Shown here one piece after another: positions 23,312 to 34,330 of a DNA stretch of 64,000 nucleotides; positions within the stretch are counted from its first letter, which is position 1; each line of letters starts with the position of its first letter. Below the pieces are notes generated by a model that saw only the letters and a list, made by a program, of their open reading frames with translations, was not told where the DNA came from and searched no databases. The DNA comes from Castanea sativa (Eukaryota; Streptophyta; Magnoliopsida; Fagales; Fagaceae), in contig NC_134014.1 in NCBI RefSeq assembly GCF_040712315.1, forward strand, positions 36,941,634 through 37,005,633, in the 5' to 3' direction. The translations under genes and the position numbers were made by a program.

Positions 23312-25487
23312 ACCATGGCCATTCCTACCAACAAAGTTTTATACTCGGCTTCGTTGTTCGTAGACGAGAAACCCAACCTTAAAGATTTCTTAATGGTGAT
23401 CTTGTCTAGGGATACCACAACTAGCCCCAGCCCAGATCCTCTCTGATTAGCTATACCATCAACATACAATTTCCAAGATGAGGGTCCCTATAGAGAAATC
23501 ACATCAACTGGTTTTCCTCCTAAGTTTTGCTCCTCGTCCTCCATTTCTACTAGAGATTTAGTAAATTTTGCCACCAAATTTGCAATAACTTGGCCCTTAA
23601 TAGAGGTTCGAGGCATATACTTAATGTCAAAGGCCCCTAAAATTGTTCCCCACTTGCAATTCCCCCTGTATAATCAACCTTTCGTAGTAATGACTGAAGA
23701 GGAAGTTGGGTTAAAACCACAACTGTGTGAGCTTGGAAATAATGAAGGAGTTTCCGTGTACCATGTACTACAGCTAAAATAGCCTTCTCTAGAGGCAAAT
23801 AATGGACCTTTACTTCATGCAGTGACTTGCTCACATAATAGACTGGTCGTTGTACTACATTGTCCACTCTTACCAGTACTAGACTAACTACATGGAAAGC
23901 CATAGCAATATAGGTGAAAAGAACCTCTTCCTCCTCAGGCTTGGACATAATGGGTGGCCGAGAAAGATAATTCGTCAACTGCTGAAAAGCTAAAGCACAT
24001 TTTTCTGTCCACTCAACTCCTTTCCATTTGTGCAATAATTGGAAGAAAGGCCTACATCTGTTTGCGGATCGAGAGATGAATTGGTTCAGGGCTGCAGTCA
24101 TTCCTGTCAACTTTTGGACTTCCTTGGGATTCTAAGGAGGCTGTAAATTATTAATTGTCTCAATTTGATCTAGATTAACTTCAATTCTGTGATGAGTGAC
24201 CATATACCCCAAAAATTTGCCTGAACTGACGCCAAAAGAACACTTAGAAGCATTAAGGCGTAATTTGTGCTTTCTTAGCACTTCAAAAATACTTCCAAGG
24301 TCATTCATGTGCTCGGACTCTACCTTACTTTTCACCACTATATCATCTATGTAGACTTCAATATTCTTGCCAAGTTGAGGTTCAAAGATCCTAATCATCA
24401 TCCTCTGATAAGTGGATCATGCATTTTTTAGTCCAAAAAGCATCACTTTGTAATGGTAATTCCCAGTGGACGTAACAAAATCAATATTCTCTTGATCACC
24501 CAGAGCCAATGGTATTTGATGGTACCCCTAAAAGGCATCCAAAAAGCTCATGTGAGGATGACCAACTGTTGCATCCACCAATTGGTTAATTTGAGGTATC
24601 GGGAAGGGATCTTTGGGGCAAGCTTTGTTTAGATCTATGAAGTCCACGTATACTCGCCATTTCCCATTCTTCTTCTTTACCACCACCATGTTGGCCAACC
24701 ATTCAGGGTAAAACACCTCTTTTATTGCTTCTGTCCGCTTAAGTTTGATTACCTCCTTTTTAATAGCATTAGAATGCTCCTTGGAAGTGCGCCGAGGTGG
24801 TTGCTTCTTAGGAGTGATAGATGGATTAACGTTTAGATGATGACAGATGAAATTTGGATTCACCCCAGGAGCTTCATAAGCGCTCCACACGAACACATCA
24901 ACGTTATTCTTGAGGAAAAAAACCAGCTCTTTCTTCTCCTAAGAGCCAACTGAACTCTCACTTGGAAAAAATTTTTCCTCATCATTATCAATGATGATTT
25001 TTTCTAATTTTTCACACTTGGCCCCTTCTACCAAAACATCCGAGGACAGGACTCTTTTCCTTGATTGCTATAAATCCCTCTCTGTAGAGGCCGAGGATTC
25101 TCCTCTAGACTGATGTTTAATTGCAGCCACCAAACATTGTCTGGCCATATATTGACTTCCTATAAACTCCTCAACTTGGTCCCTTGAAGGATACTTCACT
25201 TTTAAGTGCAAGGTGGAAGAAATTGCCACCATGGCATGAAGCCAAGGTCTTGCCATAATGGCAGTGTAGGGGGAATATGCCTCTACCATAATAAAGTCTA
25301 CCTCCACAACCTTCGACTCTGCCTGAACAGGTAATCTGATCTGGCCCCTTAGGATGACCGTCTTCCTATCAAACACCAAAGGAGAATCATAGCAGGTTAG
25401 GTCCTCAGGCTTCAGCTTGAGCCCTTTGTATAGGCCAAGGTACATGATCTCCGCGTTGTTGCCTTGATCTACCAAAACCCTCTTCAC
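23230..25487 (-). pseudogene. Tat pol: protease, reverse transcriptase, RNase H (broken)
   Basis: In order on the minus strand. Aspartic-protease-like region 25487-25068, with VLVDQGNNAEIMY in place of a D-S/T-G active site, then YSPYTAIMARPWLHAM. Reverse transcriptase 24896-24132, with WRVYVDFIDLNKACPKDPFP and YIDDIVVKS (the YxDD catalytic box). RT-linked RNase H 24110-23637. First half of the second RNase H (YVDGIANQRGSGLGL...NNEAEYKTLLVGM) 23469-23312. Breaks: a stop after SFLDAF near 24528, another stop near 24420 before STYQRMM, and frameshifts between domains. The D-L-N-K-A-C-P-K-D block and the double RNase H point to the Tat lineage. Confidence 0.88.
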
Positions 25488-25780
25488 ATCTTACCCTCCA
25501 ATCTTGAGGGTAACCATCAGGGCATCATAATGTGGCTATAGGGTTCCCACCTTATCCTCATCAAAAAAGCTTAGAGCTATTTGGACTTCCATTCTACCCC
25601 TTTTGGAATCAGGAGTCAAATCCTTATGTGGTCGGGCTATAGACATCACCTTGGATGGATAGGTACTTGGGGCAGCAAGAATAACACTGATCGTCCCCAT
25701 GGGTGGTCTTGAAGAAGCATCCTTCTGATGTGCCAAACCTGCCTAGCTCCCATGTCCACTGGGCTGATATAAGAATTGCC

Positions 25781-27098
25781 TCAGTTTCCCAATTTGACCA
25801 GTTGCTTCAGGTGATCCCATAAAGTCCTACACTTTTTTGTAGTATGTCCTAGGTCCTGGTGGTATTGGCAATGAAGACTTTGATTGCGCTTCATAAGGTC
25901 TCCTCCCATCTTATTTGGCCTCTTGAAGTATGGCTCATTCTTTATTTTCTCCAAGATTTGGTGCACAAGCTCCCTAAAGACAGTATTAACTTCCTGGGCA
26001 GTAACAGGTCAGTATGCCTAGCAAAATCTCTCCTGGGCCAATTGTTGTTGTACCTCTCCTATTTGAAATCCCTTCGGTCTTGGGGAACTAATTTAGCCTT
26101 CCCCTTCCCTTGTTGTTGACCTCCTCGATTCGTTTATACTCATCAACTCGATCCATGAGCTGACGTACACTTCTGGCAAGCTTTCTTGTCAAAGACTTCT
26201 TTAAATCATGCTTGGCAAGCAAGCTGACCTTGAAAGTCCTTGTTGCTACGTCATCAAAATTTTCATTTATTTCATTAAACATCTTCCAGTACCTGTCTGA
26301 ATACATCTTCAGGGTCTCTCCCTCTCACATGGCCATAGACAGTAGGGAATCCAAGGGACGAGGTACCCTACTACAAATAACAAAACAGGCTCTAAAAGCC
26401 CTGGTAAGTTCTCGAAAGGAATTGATTGATCCTTCCTCCAATCCATCAAACCATCTCATCGCTACTGGTCCCAAGCTAGATAGGAACACCTTGAACATTA
26501 AGGCTTCATTCTTTAAGTGAACAACCATTCTTTGATTGAAGTGGTTAACATGTTCCACATGATCCGTCCTACCATTATACATGGTGAATGTTAGCTAAGT
26601 AAACCGCTGAGGAAGTTTTCCTCCCTCAATCCTCCGTGTAAACGGTGATTTAGAAATTTGGTGCAAGGCTTTGCTCATAGAATCATTGCCCAGGCCTTTA
26701 CGAGATGGGATTCTGCTTCTCCACCTATAATAGCTATCCTCATCACAAGAGAAAGATTCACTATGAGGAGTCCTTGATCTGGGCCTGTAACTATCATCAT
26801 CACCATTAGAAGGAGACTCTGAGCTTGAAGGAGTACCTCTCCGTTACTTATGGCATAACTTCCTTTGTAAATGGTCTATCTCAAACTGCATGTTTCTGTT
26901 GCTCTCTCCATAGGACACATGATTCTCTAGAATAACTCCTACTTGTATAAGTGGTGTGTATGCTAACCTCACAGTCTCTCCTTCGTTTAAGATTAAGAAA
27001 TTGATCTTAACGTTAGGATCCCATAGATTCTTCACGGTTTGGCCCTGAGCCCACTGGATGAACTCAAGAATGTTCAAATTCCCAACAGACGGCGCCAA
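25781..27098 (-). pseudogene. Tat gag (broken)
   Basis: Fragments in order on the minus strand: N-terminal part 27098-26844 (FIQWAQG...EIDHLQRKL); retrotransposon gag domain 26582-26325 (FNQRMVVHLKNEALMFKVF, LGPVAMRWFDGL, FRELTRAFRACF) continuing in another frame at 26306-26088 (YSDRYWKMFNEI...VRQLMDRVDEYKR); and a zinc-knuckle-like CQYHQDLGHTTKKC at about 25880. Stops and frameshifts separate the pieces, so no capsid protein can be made. Confidence 0.87.
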
Positions 27099-27099
27099 T
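27082..27099 (-). other. Primer-binding site of Tat element
   Basis: Immediately inside the right-hand (5') LTR, the minus strand reads TTGGCGCCGTCTGTTGGG after one spacer base. The TGGCGCC start is typical of Ty3/Gypsy primer sites in plants. It fixes the element's orientation. The exact tRNA is not assigned. Confidence 0.75.
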
Positions 27100-27897
27100 T
27101 GAAGAACACGATTTGCTACTAAAGCCCAAATGGAGGGTCAATGGCCCAAAGAGCCCAAAACAATGAATTTGTTAGAGAGTGAGCTTAAAAATGAACTTTC
27201 AATGAGTTCAATAGACAGTCGTCACAGTAGGTTAGTTATTGCTATGAGAAATAAAACAAACAGTTTTGATCAAGAAAAGTTCTCCTCGGCCAAGTCTGAG
27301 GATGGTTTGTTCTTATATATTTATCTTAAACTTATACAAAATTACAGTTTTTGAGTCTACAATGATTTTTCCTTAGATTTTTTGATCATCCCCTTGTAAT
27401 GGGGGTTTTCCCCTTTATATTCCCCTTCCTTCCTTTATATCAGCCCTCCACGTCTAGATCAGATTGCTGGCTTTGATAATTGTCACATCAACACATTCTT
27501 GAAGTCTTTGTGGGTATCTATAAGACTGAATGTTACAGTTCAGGTATCACCTCCACATTAATACGGCCAGGGGGTTAGCTGCAGAGCATTCAATGCAGTG
27601 GTAGCAGCTTTCTTCTCAGATATTTCCCAACTCTCTTTTGTCTTATCCCTATTTGATGTTTATCTTTACCAGCATGGTTGCTTGTTGCCTGGTTCTTGAT
27701 GAAGGGTCGGACCTTTGACCCCTACTCTATTTGGCCGAGGAGGTAATTCTCCTTGGACAACGTTTCCAGCTCCTTACGACCAGAGTTTTTCCACGGCCCA
27801 TTAACTTATATGCCTTCATTAGTATTTACCTTTCCTCGAGCTATTTGATATCCTTCGGCATGGCCCAATACCTATAAATGGGCCCTCTATCCCTACA
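27100..27897 (-). repeat. 5' LTR of the Tat element
   Basis: 798 bp; TG at 27100-27101 and CA at its right end (CCCTACA). Followed by the TACAC target copy at 27898-27902. Confidence 0.92.
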
Positions 27898-27902
27898 TAC
27901 AC

Positions 27903-29018
27903 TGTTTTTCATTTATTTATTACAAATAATTTTTTTTTTCTAATTAGTACATTGTACAAACCTATGTTTTTATAGTATTAGTATTTTACTAGCCTGAGGT
28001 TTCTCTTCACTTCCAAATTCTTTATTTACATACCTTCTTTTTATGTTATTATTTTTAACTTAATTAAAAATCTTAATCCTGTTATAATTTATAATTCTAT
28101 ATTAGTTAGACCTCTTTTAAGTTGATATATCATCTATTCTTTCAGGGATGAGAAACTCACACCAATATACAAATCCCTGAACCCTTGAGACATAGACGCT
28201 ATGAATTTCTCTTCACTCAAGCTTCTTGCGATTTTTAATTATAAAATTCAAACCGATTGAAAACATGGTTGATTGAAGTTTTTTTTTTTTTTTTTTTGCT
28301 TACTATTATGTTTTGATTTGGATGTTTTTCACAATTACATCCTATTTTCGTGGTTTGTTTAAAAGCTTTTTGTTGCTTGCTTTTGTAAATATTGTATTCT
28401 AATCAAAGTTCGTGCTAAATATGCAGTTCCAAGTTGGATGAAATATTCATTCTCAAATAAAAAAAAGTTGGATGAAATATTATATTTTATTAATGCTACA
28501 GGTATGTCTTATCAATAGAAACAGATTAATTTATTGCAGTATATTCTTAACAATGAATTTCTTGATTGGTGATTATTCCTAAATACTTTGTTAAATGATT
28601 GTTACAACATCACACGATTATTTTGATACTTTGTTAAATGATTGTTGTTGTCGACCTCACATGAAAAACTATAGAATTATTTGGATTAAACTCTTCATGA
28701 TTTACATATTTATTGCTAATATATCTGTACATCTTACTTTTAGTTAAAAATTATATGTTCCACCATTCTATTTCTATTGTATGAGAAAATTTTACTTTTT
28801 AAAATTTTCAGTATGCATCAAGTCATTAGGTCTTTTTTTGTGTATATTATTTTTTGTGTTTATAAGGACTGTCCCATTATATTTTGAGTCTTAAATTTTA
28901 ATGTCTTGCAAATTTAGTATATGTTAGCTATGATATATGTTGATTCATATTGGTTGGTACGGATACCCTAATGTATGGTTTATACTCCATAGCTTTTTCT
29001 TTGCAGGTTGGAGACTCA
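27903..29018. other. Right half of the split Helitron, non-coding
   Basis: AT-rich, with a T-run at about 28280-28297 and no frame with recognisable similarity. By the end analysis it belongs to the Helitron that the Tat element interrupted. Confidence 0.45.
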
Positions 29019-29019
29019 A

Positions 29020-29079
<60 letters not shown>
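29019..29079. repeat. (CA)n(TA)n microsatellite
   Basis: About 20 CA units followed by about 10 TA units. Open frames across it on both strands are artefacts of the repeat. Confidence 0.95.
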
Positions 29080-29362
29080 GGGCGTGCAGGACCTTGCCAA
29101 AAGGTATCACTTCTTAATTTTCTTCATATCTAAATGCTAAATAGTTATTTTCGATTTGGCATCTCCTTTTATATTAGTTACATAATTATCTATCATCTTC
29201 CCTTCAATTAATTTTGAACTTATATATTATCTTTTTAATAGAAAAACTTTACTTTAGTTTTATTAACTATTTTAATTTAATTTTTATTAAATAAATAAAA
29301 TATTTTCTTTAGTATAAATATGATTCTTGATTAAATCATGCATCGAACGGGCATAATACTAG

Positions 29363-30285
29363 TATATTATAAAAGTTGGATCCCTAAAATTGGTTGATGC
29401 ATAAAATGATGACACATGTTCTTTAAAAAATGCTTAAAACAATGACACATCATCTTTTGTAACTTTATTCATCTATATGGAAAAATTATTCCACATGTCA
29501 GATAATCATTTGTACATGTCCATCTTTTTGCTATGTGTCAATAATAGACAATTTTAAAAAATTAATTAAATGTGGAAATCTCATGTTGGAGAGCATGAAG
29601 TTGTGTGTAGCGCATTTCATGAAATTTTCTTTATTTAGGCTTTTATTTCAATAACGTTTGCATTTATATCAAAGTATTAGTTTATTGAATTAGCTGATAG
29701 AGTATATGGATGTATTAATTACCTATAATTGTGCATTAATTATTTATATTAAATAAATTTATTTGATTATTATTATAAACTCTATATAAGAAATAATTTT
29801 AAGTTAGAATAATAATAATAAATTTAGAATATGACATTCTTCCTCATGTTTATTTTCTTTGACAACAATTTATACAAAGCCATAAAAATTAAATATTTAT
29901 AAATTCACTAAAATTAATCTTAATCTTTTAACTTTCCTAACCCCATTCAATTATTTATTCTATGTAATTAGAAAGATTACTAATAGATTAAATATGTTTA
30001 TTTTGTTATATTAATTATTTTAAGCATAATGAAATTTTAATATTATTTTTCTAAGATTTATATGAGAAAAAAAATTCTTTCTTTTTAATGTGAGAAATAA
30101 TTTATTTGAAATATAGTATTCTTACTCAAATTTAGTTGTTTTTACAACAATTGAAACAATGTCCAAAAAAAAGGAAAAATAAAAATAAATTTAGTAACAC
30201 ATAATCAAGAATGTATCAACAATAATAATAATTAAAGGATATTTACATGTTTTTTTATTAGGCATGAAACATGCCTATCACCCCC

Positions 30286-30350
<65 letters not shown>

Positions 30351-30615
30351 ATGATCAAAATACTACACTACTCTTAGTGTTTTTCTATTTTGTGTATAAA
30401 ATAACCAAATAGTGTAATTTTTTCCTACGAAAATTATTGAAATGTTTTTTTTTTTTTTTACATTGATAGTTAGGGGTGGGGATTTAAACCTTGATGTCTC
30501 TGATGGAAATATAATGAGCTGATAACTAGTTAAGCTACAAGATTTTTGGCAAAAATTATTGAAATATTGAAGAAAACTAATAATATATTGTACCGCACAA
30601 CGTGCAGGATTTTAG
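29363..30615 (+). mobile_element. Second + strand Helitron, adjoining the first
   Basis: Starts directly after the CTAG end of the previous Helitron with a TATATTATAAAAGTTGG 5'-like end. The 3' end is likely at 30615: a hairpin GCACAACGTGC (30594-30604), then a short spacer and TTTTAG. CTAG is degraded to TTAG. The body is AT-rich and non-coding, carrying a (TA)n tract (about 30292-30347) and a SINE. End assignments are tentative. Confidence 0.4.
30444..30551 (-). mobile_element. SINE, minus strand
   Basis: A T-run at 30445-30457 is the reversed tail. A 14-bp target duplication AAAATTATTGAAAT flanks it (30430-30443 and 30552-30565). On the minus strand there is an A-box-like TAGCTTAACTAGTTA and a B-box-like GGTTTAAATCCCC. 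108 bp, non-coding. A different family from the 160-bp SINEs. Confidence 0.78.
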
Positions 30616-30740
30616 ATGGTTAATCTAACTAAGTGTATATGTGTGTGAAACTCCTTTTTAGAGACTTGAACCCCGACTTTTGTCCCACACCTCACGAACA
30701 CTTATACTTGTGAAATAACCATCACACAAAAGGTGAACAA
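30616..30740 (-). mobile_element. SINE fragment of the 160-bp family
   Basis: Matches the copy at 4856-5015 over CTAAGTGTATATGTGTGTG, GAGACTTGAACC and CACTTATACTTGTGAAATAACCATC, but the tail side is missing where it meets the Helitron end. Confidence 0.55.
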
Positions 30741-31291
30741 TTATGAGTTAAGGTAGAACTACAAGACTTTTAGCATGTTGAAAAGTTGAATCGTTAACAC
30801 CAGTTATTGGTACCTAAGTTGTTATATTATCCTGGAGGCATATTATTGACATATTGTTGTGACCAAAATGAAGATAGTTTTTATTGCATCTGATTATGTT
30901 ATTATTTCAACTCGTAAGAAATGAAGGAAAGTTTTGTAATACTTCAATGTTACATCCAAAAATAGCCATACAAAATCACCAAGACTCTTGCTTATAAACA
31001 TGTTTAGCAATAACATGGTGAACACTATGTTATATAGGCTTATGGTTACTGGATTTGTTTCTAAAAAAGATTAGCCAAAGACAAATTTATGCTGAGATTT
31101 ACATTACTCATGGAACCCAAGTTAGAAAATCATCAATCTGATAACTAGACTCTGAATCAACACAAGGCAATTTTCTTCTTGTCTTTAATTTGAGAACACT
31201 AAACCGAAAATTGTTCCAGCAAAAAACAGCATTTTTATAAATAGAATTCCATTTCACACCCACAAGGACATTAAAAGAATTTTATGCCATT

Positions 31292-33883
31292 CTACTCCTT
31301 CTTGGACTTTGAGAGAGCTTTCTTCCTCTGCCCAAGCATATACCCATACATGTGAGGACTGCCTGCAATATATAATGTCATTTCATCAGTTAAGAAGTCT
31401 GCAAACAAATGAAATTAGCCAACTAGATAATGAGTTATTATCTTCCAAAGAAGAATCTGAGTTCATGCCTGGGACATAGATTCCGAGTGCAAGAATTGCA
31501 GCATAGAAGAAATCAAAAGAGAAGTTCCATTTGTTTGGCATCCTGATACAATACTTTTCAGATTCCTGCAAGCACCTCAATTTGTTCAGTGAACACATTT
31601 TTAACAAATAGTTTCATTGAAATTGCAAGCTAATTGTTGAAATGGAAATGCCTTTCAAAGCATTGTAAGCAGAGAGCAAAAGATAATCATTAAAAAGTCA
31701 CCAAACTTAGTTTTCCCAGCCCCACTCCAATCTTTTTTTCTCATGTTGACCATTCTTTGTGTGTCCTATTTTAAAAATGAATGACAGAAATTATGAAATC
31801 AGCACATTTAAAACCAGGTCAATGCTTGTCAAGAGATTGTCAAACAATCCATAAAATTGTGCTATATAATCCAAATGGGACTTGGAATGCATATCTAACA
31901 GGCTAGGAGATTGCTTCTTCTCTTTTTTTTTTTTTGGAGGGATCTGCATTTGATCGAAACTCTGATACTCTCATAAGTCATAAAATTCCTGAATATGGGG
32001 CCAGAAAGAGACCGTGAAATATGTAAGAAGTTCTACAGACACAATCAACCATTGCCGCATTTTCACCATTAAGAGATACTTTTTAACTTCACAAAATAGA
32101 TGATGCAAGGAGCTAATTGATTTCACTGAAGTTGTTTCCCACACTCCAAAACCACTGTTACTGCACTTTGCAGCGTTTAATCAATACACAATTAAATAAC
32201 ACTTCACTAGGACAACTTCATTTTGATATATACATGAAGTAGTAATTTAAAGTTGTTGTAGATATCAGATAATTCAGTTTAATAGGTATATAGTTCTACC
32301 GAAACATATTAGCAAATGAAATCTTGCTTTTCTGCACCATTAAAATTGTTACCTTGATGAATGGCAGGGCAACATATATTAGACCGACTTCACTAGTGAT
32401 ACCTGTTGGATACAACAACAAAAAGGTGCTATACCTGCATGTCATATATAAAATTTTAATGAAATAAAGCAATCACTCCCTTTCCGTCCAATGGGCACAA
32501 ATTACACAGTCTATACCTGAGCCACAAGAGCCATGAAGGTGCAAAACCAAGCGCCTCCTTCAGCCCAAAGAAAGAATACCGAATAATCTGCAGGAACCAA
32601 AGATAAAAAGGTTTCTAATATCATTTCTAATACCATATGCTCCAATAAAGAAAAAAGAACACCAGGCTTATACTATACATTCAATATCAGACTGCAGCAT
32701 CAACCAACAAAAGTTGAGATTTGATTCAACATAAAAACCCTGTCATGCTAAAATTTTACAAAAGATTGGAATTTTCCTCATTCTAAATCACTGCAGTTTT
32801 TTCTCCTAATTTTAAAGTGCTAAACAAAACCCAGATATTCAAACTCAGCAATACATATTTATAGGACTCAATGCTCAGTAATTTTTTCATGTAGGTGGGG
32901 TTTTATTTGTACCACGCCACCACTAATGGTACAGTAATTTTTTCATAGAGGTGGTGTTTAGAAATTTGTACCACTTTACCACTAATCCTTTTATTGGTAA
33001 CAGTTTGACACATGCGTAAAAACAGAACAAAACAGGAACCCAAGAATGCAGTTGGAATAAAACTGAAAATCATGTAACACTTGCCTCCGTGATGGACCAG
33101 CTGATGACTAGGGAGGTCACAAGTATGTGAGTCTGAGTCTGGCAAAATCATAAACTACACATCACATATAGTCTAAAATAATAAAAACGATATTTTGACA
33201 GTTGAGTATTACAAAAGAAATGCATTCATTGATTCAAACCTGAGGGAAACTCCACAAGATGAACCAAGTCAAATACAACCTTGAAGCTATTTGTGGCAAT
33301 GTTGCTGATACTGGAGATCTCACCAGACCTGTTTTTTTAAAAATTTATTAACAACAAAAACAAAAAGTATTCGTTTAACATAAAAACATGATCTTTAGGG
33401 AACATTATTGATGAACAGAACAGAACAGAACAGAACAAAACAAAACAAAACTCACCTACTAGACTATGAAAAATCTGTTTCATCGGGGAATCCGAAACAA
33501 CAACAACAACCACCCAAAGAAGTTAAGAAACTTAAACATGTGCAAACCAGAAGTGAGTTAATCTGAGACTATTTGAATTGGGAAAGTAATTATTAAAAAA
33601 AAGTAGAACAGAACCTCCAAGATGGCGGCGGTTTGAGCAAGCTGAAGGGGTCTTTCAACGGCAGAGTAGACGTGTTGATGCCCTGACTCTCTCACTGTCT
33701 TCACAGCAAGGTACAATACTTGAAACCTGCACAATTTCCAAATTTAGATATAAAAGAGAAACAGATAGAAGGAAATGGGTGTGAGAGATCTGGGGAAATT
33801 TTTGGGAAATACCATCCAACGAAGACGGTCCAATTGTAGACAGAGAGGTAAATGCGCCGGAGGAGAGACAAAAAACCCGCCAT
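31292..33883 (-). CDS. PAS2: Very-long-chain 3-hydroxyacyl-CoA dehydratase PASTICCINO2
   Basis: Nine exons (minus order): 33883-33813, 33726-33615, 33474-33456, 33328-33240, 33138-33085, 32587-32517, 32434-32353, 31565-31469, 31362-31292; total 666 nt, 221 residues, the usual family length. It performs the third step of fatty-acid elongation in the ER membrane, dehydrating 3-hydroxyacyl-CoA. Visible: N-terminus MAGFLSLLRRIYLSVYNW; ARL-like core VRSPVSATLPQIASRLYLTW; catalytic pair Tyr147 and Glu154 in LLLYPTGITSEVGL; C-terminus GQRKKALSKSKKE, a lysine-rich ER-type tail. Several hydrophobic segments fit a six-helix membrane protein. Odd: exon 3 is a 19-nt microexon (IFHSLV plus one base), and two introns use GC donors (after GAG at 33085 and after CCAG at 31469); both are needed to keep the frame and family alignment. 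One frame through all junctions makes it very likely functional. Confidence 0.96.
33412..33449. repeat. (GAACA)n/(AAAAC)n tract in PAS2 intron
   Basis: Short pentanucleotide repeat ending just before the donor of the 19-nt microexon (GTGAG, minus strand, 33455-33451). Confidence 0.8.
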
Positions 33884-34330
33884 TAGAGAGATAGAGAGAA
33901 GAGAGAGATGGGTTGTTTGAAGTCTGAAAATTTAAGGAAATTGAAGAAGTGGTATTTATGATTGGTAGCGTTAGAAAGAGAGAGAAGAGAAGGGACAGGG
34001 AATTGAAGAAGTTTGTTTTTTTTTTAAAAAAAAACAAGAATTGAAGAGGTTTTTAAAAAATCTTAGAATTAAAGAGGTATGGGTGAGTAGCTCAACTACT
34101 TCGATTGAATCTCATCTATAAACTGAAAATTATATCTTCTTGGGTTGTTTTGTGTGTTTTTGAATTGCATTTGTGCTGTGTTGTTGCAAGTCGCAACTTC
34201 CAACTCCCAACAGTCCAACAGCCAACGGATTTAACAGGGTGAGGGCCCAGCTCGGACTCCACTCTTTCTCCGCCCCAATTTATTATCTTCTTCGCTTCTG
34301 TAATTATAAGGGGCAGACGTTTTATTATTA
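33884..34330 (-). promoter_or_regulatory. PAS2 5' UTR and promoter region
   Basis: Directly upstream of the PAS2 ATG on the minus strand: a CT-rich leader (minus strand CTCTCTTCTCTC, around 33890-33905 and 33975-33995), then a T-rich and A-rich tract at about 34015-34035. CT-rich leaders are common in plant housekeeping genes. No confident TATA box. Confidence 0.4.

Larger units (their letters stand above)
17832..27897 (-). mobile_element. Tat-lineage Ty3/Gypsy LTR retrotransposon, degraded
   Basis: A complete insertion of 10,066 bp: two LTRs (17832-18637 and 27100-27897), both TG...CA, flanked by the perfect 5-bp target duplication TACAC (17827-17831 and 27898-27902). Sense is the minus strand: the primer-binding site lies beside the right LTR, and gag, protease, reverse transcriptase and RNase H read leftwards. 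Between integrase and the 3' (left) LTR lie 78-bp tandem repeats and an antisense accessory gene on the + strand, an arrangement known in Tat-lineage elements such as Retand and Grande. Stops, frameshifts and an internal inversion make it non-functional. The LTRs have clearly diverged, so the insertion is not recent. Confidence 0.92.
17369..29362 (+). mobile_element. Non-autonomous Helitron, split by a Tat retrotransposon
   Basis: The 5' end is TCTATAATCATATACTATA at 17369 (a second possible TC start at 17376), preceded by A. This TC plus ACTATATAATAAAA context is typical of plant Helitron 5' ends. The 3' end is GGGCATAATACTAG ending at 29362 and followed by T, matching the CTRR-T rule; the upstream hairpin is degraded (GCATCGAACGGGC). 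Removing the LTR element (17832-27897) leaves about 1.9 kb of AT-rich non-coding DNA. No Rep/helicase gene. The end pairing is inferred, not proven. Confidence 0.5.

Noticed and set aside
28928..29140. Small proteins across the (CA)n(TA)n tract on both strands
   Set aside because: The frames are open only because the dinucleotide repeat has no stops.
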